Source of the DNA: Mesorhizobium_K quangtriensis
Lineage (GTDB): Bacteria; Pseudomonadota; Alphaproteobacteria; Rhizobiales; Rhizobiaceae
DNA: 64,000 nucleotides
Reading direction: 5' to 3'
Assembly (NCBI RefSeq): GCF_040081925.1
Contig: NZ_JBEBMF010000003.1
Coordinates: 1 to 64,000 of the forward strand
Shown: positions 35,156 to 43,466 of the stretch, piece by piece
Position numbering within the stretch: position 1 is the stretch's first letter
Layout: each line of letters begins with the position of its first letter
Notes under the pieces: model-generated
What the model was told of the DNA's origin: nothing
What the model saw: only the letters and a program-made list of their open reading frames with translations
The model's database searches: none
Translations under genes and position numbers: made by a program

Positions 35156-36274
35156 TCAGTTCACCTGGATCGGACCAGGTGCGCTGACCTGTTTCATCAG
35201 GTCGTCGTTCCACTCGCCCTCGACGACGAAATGCGCCGTCGCTCCGAGCTCAACCGCCTCGATGAGGTTGTGGTTGACGTAGGCGTAGATGCCGGGCTGA
35301 AGGAACGTGTAGAATGCCGCCCCCGCCGACCCGCCGCGTATGAACCAGGTCTCGAGATTCTTCGACGGTGGATTGGCGAATTTTCCCTGTTCCCAGACAT
35401 AGTCGCCGTGACCGCCGATCAGGTGGGGCCGCGTATCGCGGTTCGCCTGGGAATGGACGATCAACACCGCTTCACCGACGCTGGCCTTCAGCGCGTTGTC
35501 GCCGGTGAGAGATCCCTTTGCACCGTTGAAAACGACATGGGTCGGCACAAGGCTCTTCATCACTTCCAGCGTGTCGGCATAAGAGTCGCCATGGCTCTCA
35601 TAGGTCTTGACGTTGCCGTCCTCGTCACGTGGGATGTAGAAGTCGTTTTCGCCGATGTAATAGATGCGGTCGTAGCGCAACGCCTCACCCTTCTCGTTCT
35701 TCAACCCGTCGCGCGGCAGGACCATGATCGTGCCGTGCATGCCGGACACGACATGCCACGGAATCATCGGGCCTTCAGGGGCGCAGTGGTAGACGAAGGT
35801 GCCCGTGCGCGTGGCCTTGAAGCGCAGCGTCACCTGTTCGCCCGGGTTGATGAGCGTCAGCGCGCCGCCGCCAAGAGCACCCGTCGCCGCATGGAAGTCG
35901 ATGTTGTGCGGCATGGTGTTTGTCTCGGGGTTGATCAGCGTCAGTTCGACATAGTCACCCTCGTGCACCACCATCATCGGCCCCGGGATAGAGCCATTGA
36001 AGGTCATGCCCTGCAGGACGGTGCCTTCATCGTCGATGACGACGGGCTTTTCTTCGATCGGCATGGTGAATTCGATAACCTTCGGACCACCCTTGGCAAC
36101 CTGTTCGTGGGCATGAACATGAGGTGGCGCGACCAGAGTCACCTTCTCGCGGGGGAGGCCGGCGATTTCCGCCTCGGTAGCCGGCGCTGTCGAAGCCGCA
36201 GCCACTCGCAAGAGTGCGGGAGTCAACACGCTGGCTGCGGCAGCTCCGAGCAATGCCTGGCGACGCGTGAACAT
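35156..36274 (-). CDS. nirK: Copper-containing nitrite reductase NirK
   Basis: 372 aa from ATG 36274, with a twin-arginine signal (FTRRQALLGAAAASVLTPAL). Two cupredoxin domains. Type 1 copper ligands: His128, Cys164, His174, Met179. Type 2 ligands: His123, His163, His335. The catalytic pair is Asp126 and His284, with the same spacing as in Alcaligenes NiR. Reduces nitrite to NO in the periplasm, taking electrons from pseudoazurin or cytochrome c. An NnrR-type box is centred about 71 bases upstream (36338-36353). NirV and nnrS follow. It is the only denitrification reductase in the window. Confidence 0.97.
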   Translation of the reverse strand: MFTRRQALLGAAAASVLTPALLRVAAASTAPATEAEIAGLPREKVTLVAPPHVHAHEQVAKGGPKVIEFTMPIEEKPVVIDDEGTVLQGMTFNGSIPGPMMVVHEGDYVELTLINPETNTMPHNIDFHAATGALGGGALTLINPGEQVTLRFKATRTGTFVYHCAPEGPMIPWHVVSGMHGTIMVLPRDGLKNEKGEALRYDRIYYIGENDFYIPRDEDGNVKTYESHGDSYADTLEVMKSLVPTHVVFNGAKGSLTGDNALKASVGEAVLIVHSQANRDTRPHLIGGHGDYVWEQGKFANPPSKNLETWFIRGGSAGAAFYTFLQPGIYAYVNHNLIEAVELGATAHFVVEGEWNDDLMKQVSAPGPIQVN

Positions 36275-36337
36275 CTCAATTCTCCTTCGATTTGTCGTTG
36301 TCGATGACGAGAATCTAACCCTTTCCGCCGCCCGTAC

Positions 36338-36353
36338 TTTGCGCTGCAACAAA
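36338..36353 (-). promoter_or_regulatory. NnrR-type box upstream of nirK
   Basis: TTTGCGCTGCAACAAA; read on the minus strand, TTTGTTGCAGCGCAAA. It is a 16-bp dyad of the same form as the box at 31880 (TTTGCGCCAGCACAAA). Its centre is 71 bases upstream of the nirK start codon, a usual distance for an activator at -41.5 with a 30-base leader. The Crp/Fnr protein at 31136 is the likely ligand. Confidence 0.65.
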
Positions 36354-36570
36354 CTTGCGGCAAAGCTGATCGATTAGCTTTTATGACGAACGCAAGAGCG
36401 GCCCAGCGGCTGAACGCGGCGTACAGCTTGTCGGAGCGAGAGATGCGTCGCCGATGCGGAACGTCGCACAGTCTTTCTTCTTTTCCGAATAACGGCTTTT
36501 GCTATCAGCTAGACCGCAGGTGAACGACCGAAATGGGGCGCATAGCTGACATCGTATTGCGCAATACACA

Positions 36571-37059
36571 CTACCCTTTGAGATCGATAGTTCTCGGCCC
36601 TGCCAGTTCAATAAGCTTCCGATGCGCCGGGCCAAACTGCAGGATGTTCTTCCGAACAGGCTCGCCAGGCTCCGCAGACCGTTGAAATCCATGCAAGCCG
36701 CGGTCGCCAAGCATCTCATGCGTAAGCGTCGGCATGTCCTCGAAGCCTCCCATCTTCATGATGAACTTCTGCCCATCAAGAGCGGTCTTAATGTCCCCAG
36801 TCTCAATCGCTTTGTCTACGATGCCGATGAGCTTGTGCATCTGCTCGCGGAAGTCGACTGCAGCGTATTCGTGAACCTTCTCGATTCGCTCTTTCTGAAG
36901 CTCGGTGACGCGACCCATGATGTTCTCATTTGCGCTCAATCGTGCCGCGTTGCCGCGGTGGGGTTTATAGCCTGCCTCTGCATATGCCTTATCAGAGCTG
37001 AGCCCCTTGGCGAGCGATTGAGCCATACGTTCGTGTTTGGCGCTTTTCAGGACTGGCAT
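36571..37059 (-). CDS. Phage terminase small subunit-like protein
   Basis: 162 aa from ATG 37059. The N-terminal half is a DNA-binding helical pattern of terminase small subunits: KHERMAQSLAKGLSSDKAYA, EAGYKPHRGNAARLSAN, ENIMGRVTELQ, then an amphipathic helix. No large subunit or capsid genes are near it, so this is a lone phage-derived gene or a remnant used for another purpose, such as a mobilised element's regulator. Sequence composition is lower in GC than the flanks. It begins the stretch of foreign genes that runs to about 40.6 kb. Confidence 0.65.
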   Translation of the reverse strand: MPVLKSAKHERMAQSLAKGLSSDKAYAEAGYKPHRGNAARLSANENIMGRVTELQKERIEKVHEYAAVDFREQMHKLIGIVDKAIETGDIKTALDGQKFIMKMGGFEDMPTLTHEMLGDRGLHGFQRSAEPGEPVRKNILQFGPAHRKLIELAGPRTIDLKG

Positions 37060-37263
37060 TGAATGAAGCACCTTCTCCGTTGGGCGATCATGTGCGAACG
37101 GTTGTTGTAGCTGTACGTCGGGGTCAGCTGTAACCCACGGTGCCTAAGAGGGTTATTACCCCAACCGCCATTCGTTATCGTCGCATCGCTAGAATGTGAA
37201 TCGTCTTTGCGATTGGTAGCCGGGATGATGGCAATCTGGCGAGGCATTGCCGAAATCAGGAGA

Positions 37264-37998
37264 TTATGTTGCATCGTCGCAGGCATCTCCTTCGCATAGT
37301 GTCATAGACGTGGACGTAGCCCGAAGCAGCTCATTTATTGCAGCTATATTTTCCGCGTTAGTCCGCAGACACTGCGCTTGCCCGCTGTTGAGGGCGGGCT
37401 GGCGCGCAGTCCCGCGTCCGGTCTTGGATGTATGGCTGGATAAGGATGTCACGCTTTCCGTGATTGATTTGGGTCGAGAAATCGTTTGATCGTCACGGTT
37501 TTTATGACGGGCCGTCACGGTATTGATGACAGTGTGAGCATCTTTCGTCACGATTTTCGTGATATCACCGTCACGGTTTTCGGGTTGGGATTTTACTTTC
37601 CTGCCGTTCTTGCCCGTGGGATTATTTGAAGGCGCAATCGCTACAGGAAAGTCTTGGCCGGGGTGCCATTGTCGATAGAGCTTCCGGCCGTCGCCATCCA
37701 TGCCCGGCATTTTCAACTCGGTTACTTCGTAGGCCGGAGACTTTGCTGCACCCTCAACACCCAAACAAGCAGCTTCGGTTTGGACTATAAATCCCTTTCG
37801 CTGGAGGTCACGAAAGCCTTCGGCTGCGGTATCAGGACGTACGCCCAGCCTTTCCGCAGCCTGTCTGACGCTCAGCCTCAACTTCCCGTTATTGTTGGCG
37901 TCAGGGCCGCGCCATTCTAGCTTTATCCAAGGATAGAGCGCCTGGGCTGTTGACGAGAGCGCCTTCCAAGCATTCGTTTCCATGGTAGGGCGGAGCAT
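37264..37998 (-). CDS. Phage/ICE-type helix-turn-helix protein (replication-like)
   Basis: 244 aa. I start at ATG 37998; a second ATG lies at 37983, and the frame opens at 38091. The first half is a winged-helix-like domain (TNAWKALSSTAQALYPWIKL, LSVRQAAERLGVRPDTAAEG, FRDLQRKGFIVQTEAACLGV). The second half is hydrophilic, low in complexity and rich in Thr/Asn/Lys (GKNGRKVKSQPENRDGD). It looks like the DNA-binding proteins next to integrases in small rhizobial elements. A role in element replication or transcription control is likely but unproven. Confidence 0.6.
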   Translation of the reverse strand: MLRPTMETNAWKALSSTAQALYPWIKLEWRGPDANNNGKLRLSVRQAAERLGVRPDTAAEGFRDLQRKGFIVQTEAACLGVEGAAKSPAYEVTELKMPGMDGDGRKLYRQWHPGQDFPVAIAPSNNPTGKNGRKVKSQPENRDGDITKIVTKDAHTVINTVTARHKNRDDQTISRPKSITESVTSLSSHTSKTGRGTARQPALNSGQAQCLRTNAENIAAINELLRATSTSMTLCEGDACDDAT

Positions 37999-38239
37999 CT
38001 TTGTCCATTGCTCGCCGACGGGTGAGCGGTTCCTACGGCTTTTCGTTCTCATCAGTGGACGCGCGCATGGAGAAGATGCGCTTCCCTCCAAGGGGCAGCA
38101 GCAGATTCATGAATCGGCAGGCCAAAATTCTCACGCACGTGTGGTACCGACGAACGAGACTTGTCGGCGCGGTGTGTCACAAACCAGTGGTTCGCCTCGA
38201 ATGGATGCGTGCGCCGTTTGGACAACCAGGCCCGGGACC

Positions 38240-38497
38240 TCATGCTGGCGTCCCCAGAATATCGGCGCGCAGCTTTCGAGGTGTACTCACTTTCCTACCG
38301 CCCACATCTCGGACGCTGGGCAGCTTCCCAGATGCAATGAGGTAGAAGGTCTGCCGCTCGGTCCGATTAATGACCTTGGCGATGTTGCGAACTCCCCAAA
38401 TTGGGGTATCGAGCCCGCTTGAGCTAGAGTGTTCCGAATGATTTCCGCCAAATGTATCGGGGTTTTCGCAAGCAGCGTCCGATGATATGCTCGACAT
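38240..38497 (-). CDS. Excisionase-like helix-turn-helix protein
   Basis: 85 aa, ATG 38497 behind AGGAG. The core IWGVRNIAKVINRTERQTFY then LIASGKLPSVRDVGGRKVS is the helix-turn-helix pattern of AlpA/Xis-type proteins, which read integrase-linked sites and control excision. It lies divergent from the integrase gene (38789), with a 290-base region between the two starts, likely containing both promoters. The first 25 residues are Ser/Asn-rich and disordered. Probable recombination directionality factor. Confidence 0.65.
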   Translation of the reverse strand: MSSISSDAACENPDTFGGNHSEHSSSSGLDTPIWGVRNIAKVINRTERQTFYLIASGKLPSVRDVGGRKVSTPRKLRADILGTPA

Positions 38498-38788
38498 GTG
38501 CCGGCACTCCTAAAAAAGTGTTGGCTTTCGGGAAGCAGGCGGACGTCCGCAAAAACTGACCGCCTGCTTCCCCTGTTCGTTGTGCGTCAAACGCGGGCCA
38601 CAGGTAGCAAATGCGACTTGTTCGGACCCGGTGAAATCTATAGCACATTTCGGGTAGTCGCCAAAATTGGCGCGTTGAGTTTGGGTAAAACCGATAAGCA
38701 ATCAGCGCCTTATCGTGGGCACGTGTTGACCTCCGCTCCACGAACAGAAGATATTGCCGTTCTGAACGCTCACTCGGATAAATGATGC

Positions 38789-40021
38789 ATGTCCGTCAGG
38801 AAACGCACATGGGCCGACGCTAGGGGTGCTGAAAAATCAGCATGGGTTGTCGACTATGTTGATGCCAAGGGCACGCGCCGCTTGAAGACGTTCAAGCTGA
38901 AGAAGCTGGCCGACGCATTCGCTGCCACGGCCTCGGTGGAGGTCCGCGAAGGAACTCACGTTGCCGACAGTGTCAGCGCCACGGTGAAGCAGGCAGCCGT
39001 GTTTTGGCTTGCCAGCGCCGCCGCGCTCGGGCTGGAACGCACTACGATCGACAGCTACCGCTCGCATGTAGATCTGCATATCGTCCCCTTCATCGGCGCC
39101 GCGAAGATTTCAGCGCTGAACATTCCGGCCGTGCGCGCCTTCGAGGATGAGCTCCGCCAGGCCGGCCGTTCGCCGGTGATGATCCGCAAGATTCTGGTTA
39201 GTCTCGGCACGTTGCTAGCCGACGCGCAGGAGAGGGGACTAGCAGCCCGAAACGTCGTTCGTGAAATGCGCGGCCGTCGCAAGGGTGAGAAGCGCCAGGA
39301 ACGCCGTCAGAAAGGCCGCCTGAAGGTCGGCCTGGACATACCGACGCGCGGGGAGATCAAGGCGCTTGTCGCTGCGCTGTCGGGCCGCTGGCGGCCGTTG
39401 CTGCTGACAGCGATCTTCACCGGCCTGCGCGCGTCCGAGCTGCGCGGCCTGCGCTGGAGCGACGTGGATCTCGACGGCCGGTCAGTCCGCGTCCATCAGC
39501 GCGCCGATCGCTTCAACATCATCGGCCGGCCGAAGTCGGAATCCGGCGAGCGTACCGTGCCGGCGCCGCCGATCGTCGTCAACGCGCTGCGTGAGTGGAA
39601 ACTGGTTTGCCCTAAGCGCGACAGCGGCAAGGTGGATGGCGACGGCAACCCGATCATGGTCCTCGATCTGGTTTTCCCGAACGGGCAGGGGAAGGTCGAG
39701 CAACTGAACAACATCGTCCGGCGCGGCCTCCAGCCGGCGCAGGTCGCAGCCGGCGTGGCGATCGACAGCGGCCAGGTCGATGAGAAGGGCAACGCCATCC
39801 TCGTCGCCCGCTACAAGGGCCTGCACGCGCTCCGCCACTTCTATGCGAGCTGGTGCATCAACCGGACCGCCGACGGCGGCCTGGGCCTGCCGCTGAAAGT
39901 CGTCCAGGAGCGCATGGGCCACTCGTCTGTGACGCTGACGGCCGACGTCTACGGCCACCTGTTCCCGCGCGGCGACGACGCCGAGGAACTGGCAGCGGCA
40001 GAGCGCTCGTTGCTGGGATAG
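38789..40021 (+). CDS. int: Tyrosine integrase of the element
   Basis: 410 aa, full-size site-specific integrase. N-terminal arm-type domain (KRTWADARGAEKSAWVVDYV), core-binding domain (around 65-160) and catalytic domain with Arg214 (FTGLRASELRGLRW), His346 and Arg349 (HALRHFYASW), His378 (ERMGHSSVTL) and Tyr388 (DVYGHLF). It is highest in GC among the element's genes and ends 590 bases from a tRNA 3' fragment (40612-40665), a plausible attachment site. ATG 38789 is the family-like start. Confidence 0.92.
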   Translation: MSVRKRTWADARGAEKSAWVVDYVDAKGTRRLKTFKLKKLADAFAATASVEVREGTHVADSVSATVKQAAVFWLASAAALGLERTTIDSYRSHVDLHIVPFIGAAKISALNIPAVRAFEDELRQAGRSPVMIRKILVSLGTLLADAQERGLAARNVVREMRGRRKGEKRQERRQKGRLKVGLDIPTRGEIKALVAALSGRWRPLLLTAIFTGLRASELRGLRWSDVDLDGRSVRVHQRADRFNIIGRPKSESGERTVPAPPIVVNALREWKLVCPKRDSGKVDGDGNPIMVLDLVFPNGQGKVEQLNNIVRRGLQPAQVAAGVAIDSGQVDEKGNAILVARYKGLHALRHFYASWCINRTADGGLGLPLKVVQERMGHSSVTLTADVYGHLFPRGDDAEELAAAERSLLG

Positions 40022-40034
40022 GAAAGGGCAGGTA

Positions 40035-40571
40035 ATGAAGCTGCCGAGCGTGGACCAATTTCGCGAACCTTTCGTACTGCCCATTGGCCATCTAGCGATG
40101 CAGGCTGCGTATGCCGACGAGCAACTTGCTTTGCTATGTGCGGCGGCGTCGGAAGAGGGCGAGAATCCTTTGTCGCCAGAAGAAACGGCTCATAAAATGC
40201 GAAACTGGGATGACAATTCAAAGCGCTTCGCATTCGATCTTGTAAGCGGCATTGGCCAGCCTGAAATCCGGGCCAGTGCCTTGGTAGCTCTTCAAGAGTA
40301 CGGCGATCTCCGAGAGTTGCGCCATCGGGCCATTCATGATTCCATTTCGCTCGGACTGTATGGCGACGCGGAAGCCGGATACGAAGCACGGCCTCTTGCG
40401 GTTGAGTTCCGTCGAGGTCGTGAAACGACGACCCAACATCTGCGAGAGACAACCCCAGATCACGTTGCCGCCGTGGCTTGCCGCTTCGAAGAAGTGCAAA
40501 AGACGTTCGAGTTCATCACCTATCATTTGCGCGATAGTCGGGCTGAGAACAGACCCCTGGATGCGACATAG
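40035..40571 (+). CDS. Hypothetical protein between integrase and att-like site
   Basis: 178 aa, no family recognised. It is helical, without membrane segments or signal. Clear stretches include LPSVDQFREPFVLPIGHLAM, DLVSGIGQPEIRASALVALQ and ELRHRAIHDSISLGLYGDAE. The RHRAIHDS motif recalls HEPN-type RNase active sites (RxxxxH), which would fit a toxin or defence role, but only one motif is visible. It is 13 bases after the integrase, on the same strand. Accessory gene of unknown function at the edge of the element. Confidence 0.65.
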   Translation: MKLPSVDQFREPFVLPIGHLAMQAAYADEQLALLCAAASEEGENPLSPEETAHKMRNWDDNSKRFAFDLVSGIGQPEIRASALVALQEYGDLRELRHRAIHDSISLGLYGDAEAGYEARPLAVEFRRGRETTTQHLRETTPDHVAAVACRFEEVQKTFEFITYHLRDSRAENRPLDAT

Positions 40572-41565
40572 GTGCGACATGGACGTCGAAAAGCCTTATG
40601 TCGCAATGGCTTAAGTCGGATTGTGGATCCGGAGGTCGCTGGTTCGAGCCCAGCCAACGGTACCACCGGATTCTCTGAGGTCCTGACGCGTTCAAACGGC
40701 GTATGTGCTGTGATGTGTTTCCGCGTCTTGCATAGGGTACCTCAAGCGTTTTCTCCCGGTAGAGAATTAGGCGAATGAGCCCCTTTATCTTTTTCCTGAG
40801 CTGTTTGAACGGACGCGCCACTTCCCGCTTCAATTTGTTGATTCCCTTGTACTTTGCTGCGGGTAGAGCAATGCCTGGTGAACCCGGCATGTCATAGACC
40901 ATCTTGCGGTCCTCATTGATGACGCTTGGTATTAGATGGGCGTCTTGATTCAAGATTGGGTCCTGTATGCAGATTGCCGGATTGATCTGGTAACAGGACA
41001 GACTGCTTCCCGGACCGTCGGGATCGAAGAGCACTTCGTCTACTTGGCGGTCAAAACGGGAGGTTAGTTCGAGAAGGCGGTTAGCCACGGAACGAGCTAT
41101 AATGTATCCGGCGGCTCCCAAATGCTTCGCCCTGATCTGAAACAGGGAACAATCACCTCTACGGATTGCCTTTTGGCTGAGGCGAGTTTCATGGAAATAG
41201 GTCTCAAGTTTCACAACATCGATTCCATTAGGAATCCACGACGCATCCGTCAGGAACCGGGCAGATATGGGGGCAAGATGTATATCGTCCTCGAAGATCG
41301 CGATGTGGCTTACGGTTGCCCTGGCTGCAACCTTCCAGCACTCGCGATGGCTTAGAAAACATGCCACCTCTGAACGTGGCCAACGCAAACCGTCCCTACG
41401 TTGATGGGTCGCATTTTGGATATCTTTCTCAGAGAGCGAGGTTCCGTCGATTGCTCCAATGCGTTGGAAGTCGAGGCCCAGCCGACCGAATTCTTCCTGC
41501 ATCCACGATAGCCGCTCGTGAGACCGCTCCAAGTTTATCAACAATCGAAGCATACAGGCCCTCAT
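40516..41565 (-). CDS. Glycosyltransferase family 25, 3' end disrupted
   Basis: GT25 (LPS-type beta-galactosyltransferase) core at the N-terminus: RLLINLERSHERLSWMQEEF, LDFQRIGAIDG, ACFLSHRECWK, SHIAIFEDDIHLA. The metal/donor EDD is intact. After about residue 260 the protein becomes basic (FKQLRKKIKGLIRLI). From residue 300 it is merely antisense reading of a tRNA 3' half (GSNQRPPDPQS). So the natural C-terminus was probably replaced when the element inserted. The domain needed for catalysis is complete, so it may still work. It forms a cluster with the genes to 44.9 kb. Confidence 0.8.
   Translation of the reverse strand: MRACMLRLLINLERSHERLSWMQEEFGRLGLDFQRIGAIDGTSLSEKDIQNATHQRRDGLRWPRSEVACFLSHRECWKVAARATVSHIAIFEDDIHLAPISARFLTDASWIPNGIDVVKLETYFHETRLSQKAIRRGDCSLFQIRAKHLGAAGYIIARSVANRLLELTSRFDRQVDEVLFDPDGPGSSLSCYQINPAICIQDPILNQDAHLIPSVINEDRKMVYDMPGSPGIALPAAKYKGINKLKREVARPFKQLRKKIKGLIRLILYREKTLEVPYARRGNTSQHIRRLNASGPQRIRWYRWLGSNQRPPDPQSDLSHCDIRLFDVHVAPMSHPGVCSQPDYRANDR
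40612..40665 (+). other. tRNA 3'-half (anticodon GTG, His-type), likely att scar
   Basis: Reads an anticodon stem-loop with GTG (40616-40632), variable loop, T arm GCTGG-TTCGAGC-CCAGC (40638-40654), a 7-base acceptor 3' strand, and an encoded CCA (40663-40665). There is no D arm or 5' acceptor strand upstream, so it is not an intact gene. A tRNA 3' half beside an integrase is the usual scar (attL/attR) left by insertion into a tRNA gene. The intact gene should lie at the other end, outside this window or elsewhere. Confidence 0.7.
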
Positions 41566-41636
41566 TGTTTCGCTATTGAGTAACTTTATTCAACGGAGTC
41601 ACGGCGAGTCCGGCCACGGCTCAGTCAACCGTGGTG

Positions 41637-42452
41637 TCAGGCAAAGATAAAATCCTCCTGTTCATGGTACTGAGTCAGGTCGAATTCTGAGATGTCACGC
41701 CAGCGAATTGTGGCCTCTCTGGCGTTTCCCCAGCGTGTCCATCCAGCAAATGTGTCGGCTGGAAGCAGCCTGACGTTCGGGGTGTATTCAATACAGAGCG
41801 GTGTACCGGTTAACGATGGCCAGCCCCGCAACACGTCACCTTCGAAACCTTCGACATCGATCCAGACGAGACCAAGGTCACTCGTTCTGATATTCAGCTC
41901 GCGAAGAGAGTCCTCCACAGTAACGACGGGGATCTCGATTTTGTCGCCACTGCCGTAGTAATGCGCCATGCTATGCGCCCCAAAATTGAACTTGTCTTTC
42001 GAGAGAATTGCTGACCCTTTCTGCGCCCCGGCGGCTGCTTCGATAACTGTAACTCTGTCGGAAATCCCGTTAAATGCCATGTTGGCTCGCAATAGCTGGG
42101 CATTCCAGGGCTCGGGTTCAAAGCATACTGCCCGTGTGAACGGACCGAGTTTAAGCGCGTAAACGGTTTGCGTTCCGATGTTTGCGCCGACATCAATGAA
42201 TGTGTGCCCTCGAGCCGGAATTGATTCGAAAATCTTGAGAGTTTCTTGGAGAAACCAGCCGCCGTTCTCCAGGATCGAGGCGCCAATAACCTTATCGGTT
42301 GGATCGAACGAAATTCGGTGACTTCCAAAGTCGCTAACCAGCGCTCTAAAGTTGTGCTCGTAGTATCTTCGGCCCTTTTTTGACAGGACAATGGGCTTGA
42401 TAATACGTTCGTCACGGAAATTACGAACCAGTTTCTCTATTTTTCTAAACAT
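41637..42452 (-). CDS. FkbM-family methyltransferase
   Basis: 271 aa from ATG 42452; the frame opens 45 codons earlier, but the start overlaps the GT8 stop and fits the family. It has the S-adenosylmethionine site FIDVGANIGTQTVYAL, CFEPEPWN as the acidic second motif, VTVEDSLREL and VWIDVEGFEGDVL, as in FkbM proteins that O-methylate sugars or polyketides. It is somewhat AT-richer than the flanks. Likely methylates a surface glycan made by the neighbouring transferases. Confidence 0.88.
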   Translation of the reverse strand: MFRKIEKLVRNFRDERIIKPIVLSKKGRRYYEHNFRALVSDFGSHRISFDPTDKVIGASILENGGWFLQETLKIFESIPARGHTFIDVGANIGTQTVYALKLGPFTRAVCFEPEPWNAQLLRANMAFNGISDRVTVIEAAAGAQKGSAILSKDKFNFGAHSMAHYYGSGDKIEIPVVTVEDSLRELNIRTSDLGLVWIDVEGFEGDVLRGWPSLTGTPLCIEYTPNVRLLPADTFAGWTRWGNAREATIRWRDISEFDLTQYHEQEDFIFA

Positions 42453-43410
42453 ATAGTGCGGAACCAAGGCGTTGATTGCGAAATAAATCGTCAATGTTGT
42501 CGAGAATTGAGGGAACGAGATTTGTATATTCAAAGTATAAATCGTTTGCGGGGCGTCGCCCAGAAGGTGTGAGGCCAAGGAAGTCAACCATTGGGCGTGT
42601 CAAAGCCCGTCGAAAACGTTTCCTGCGCAAGGATGAAGGTTCGTAGAAATACCTGTCCGGCCAAGGGCTTGCCGCCAGATCGGAGCGCCAGCGCTCAATG
42701 ATGTATCTCTCCACACCCGTCTTGTCCCAGGCCCATGGTTTGTTGCCTGTTATGTGCCTGAGGTAGTGCGGTTTCGGCATGCATTCCACGTTGTGATGTA
42801 GGACGTTCCAGCGCCAGTCTAGCACCTGCCACCGTCCGTTCAGCGCAACGTTGAGGGCGTCTTGGTCGGGATATTCGGCAACAGATTTTCGTTTGAGAAA
42901 GAGCAGCGCTTCTCGGAAAACCTGCTCCTGTCGGAATGCGGTGAGATCAAGCATCATGACGCCGCTATTGAAGTATCCGCTGCTTGCGGACATCGGCAGT
43001 CGCTGGCGAAACCTGCCCTCGATCATTTGTGGAATGTCATAAGCAGCGATGACCGGAGCAACTTTTGGCTTCATTGCCAGCAGAGGCGATATGTCGGTCA
43101 ACAGCGAGATATCGCTGTCGAGGTAGAGGGCCCGTTCAAGGTCAGGGAGCACCTGATCGAGGAAGAGCCGAGCGCTCGCCGCAGGTGGAAATTCGGCGTT
43201 AAATGGCATGTCGCGAACTGTCCCCCGCAACTCGATGAATTCGATCCAGGGGCAGAATTTGCGGGCCAGCGCCTTGTTCTCGTCGGTCACGCCGTCCGAG
43301 AGCACGAAGATTGGAAAATGCTCTGTAGTGGACGCTGCGATGTTGCGCGCTGTTATCGACGTGTAAGCGATGAAATTGTCATCGCAGGCAAGTACAACTG
43401 CTGTCTTCAT
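42445..43410 (-). CDS. Glycosyltransferase family 8
   Basis: 321 aa from ATG 43410; the frame opens 40 codons earlier. GT8 hallmarks: AVVLACDDNFIAYTSITA at the N-terminus, RLFLDQVLPDLERALYLDSD with the DxD, PVIAAYDIPQ, and ASSGYFNSGVMMLDLTAFR and DQDALNVAL in the acceptor region. It is a retaining transferase, probably galactosyl- or glucosyl-, for lipopolysaccharide or capsule. Its stop overlaps the FkbM start by 8 bases, so they are coupled. Confidence 0.9.
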   Translation of the reverse strand: MKTAVVLACDDNFIAYTSITARNIAASTTEHFPIFVLSDGVTDENKALARKFCPWIEFIELRGTVRDMPFNAEFPPAASARLFLDQVLPDLERALYLDSDISLLTDISPLLAMKPKVAPVIAAYDIPQMIEGRFRQRLPMSASSGYFNSGVMMLDLTAFRQEQVFREALLFLKRKSVAEYPDQDALNVALNGRWQVLDWRWNVLHHNVECMPKPHYLRHITGNKPWAWDKTGVERYIIERWRSDLAASPWPDRYFYEPSSLRRKRFRRALTRPMVDFLGLTPSGRRPANDLYFEYTNLVPSILDNIDDLFRNQRLGSALYV

Positions 43411-43466
43411 TTCAGCCGCATTGATGTGGGGACGAGGTGTTTCTGCAGTGCATGCGGCGGCTCTCT

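Noticed and set aside
36571..40571. Complete prophage
   Set aside because: No large terminase, portal, capsid or tail genes; only a terminase small subunit-like gene with integrase and regulators.
40590..40665. Intact tRNA-His gene
   Set aside because: No D arm or 5' acceptor strand upstream of the anticodon arm, so only a 3' half is present.
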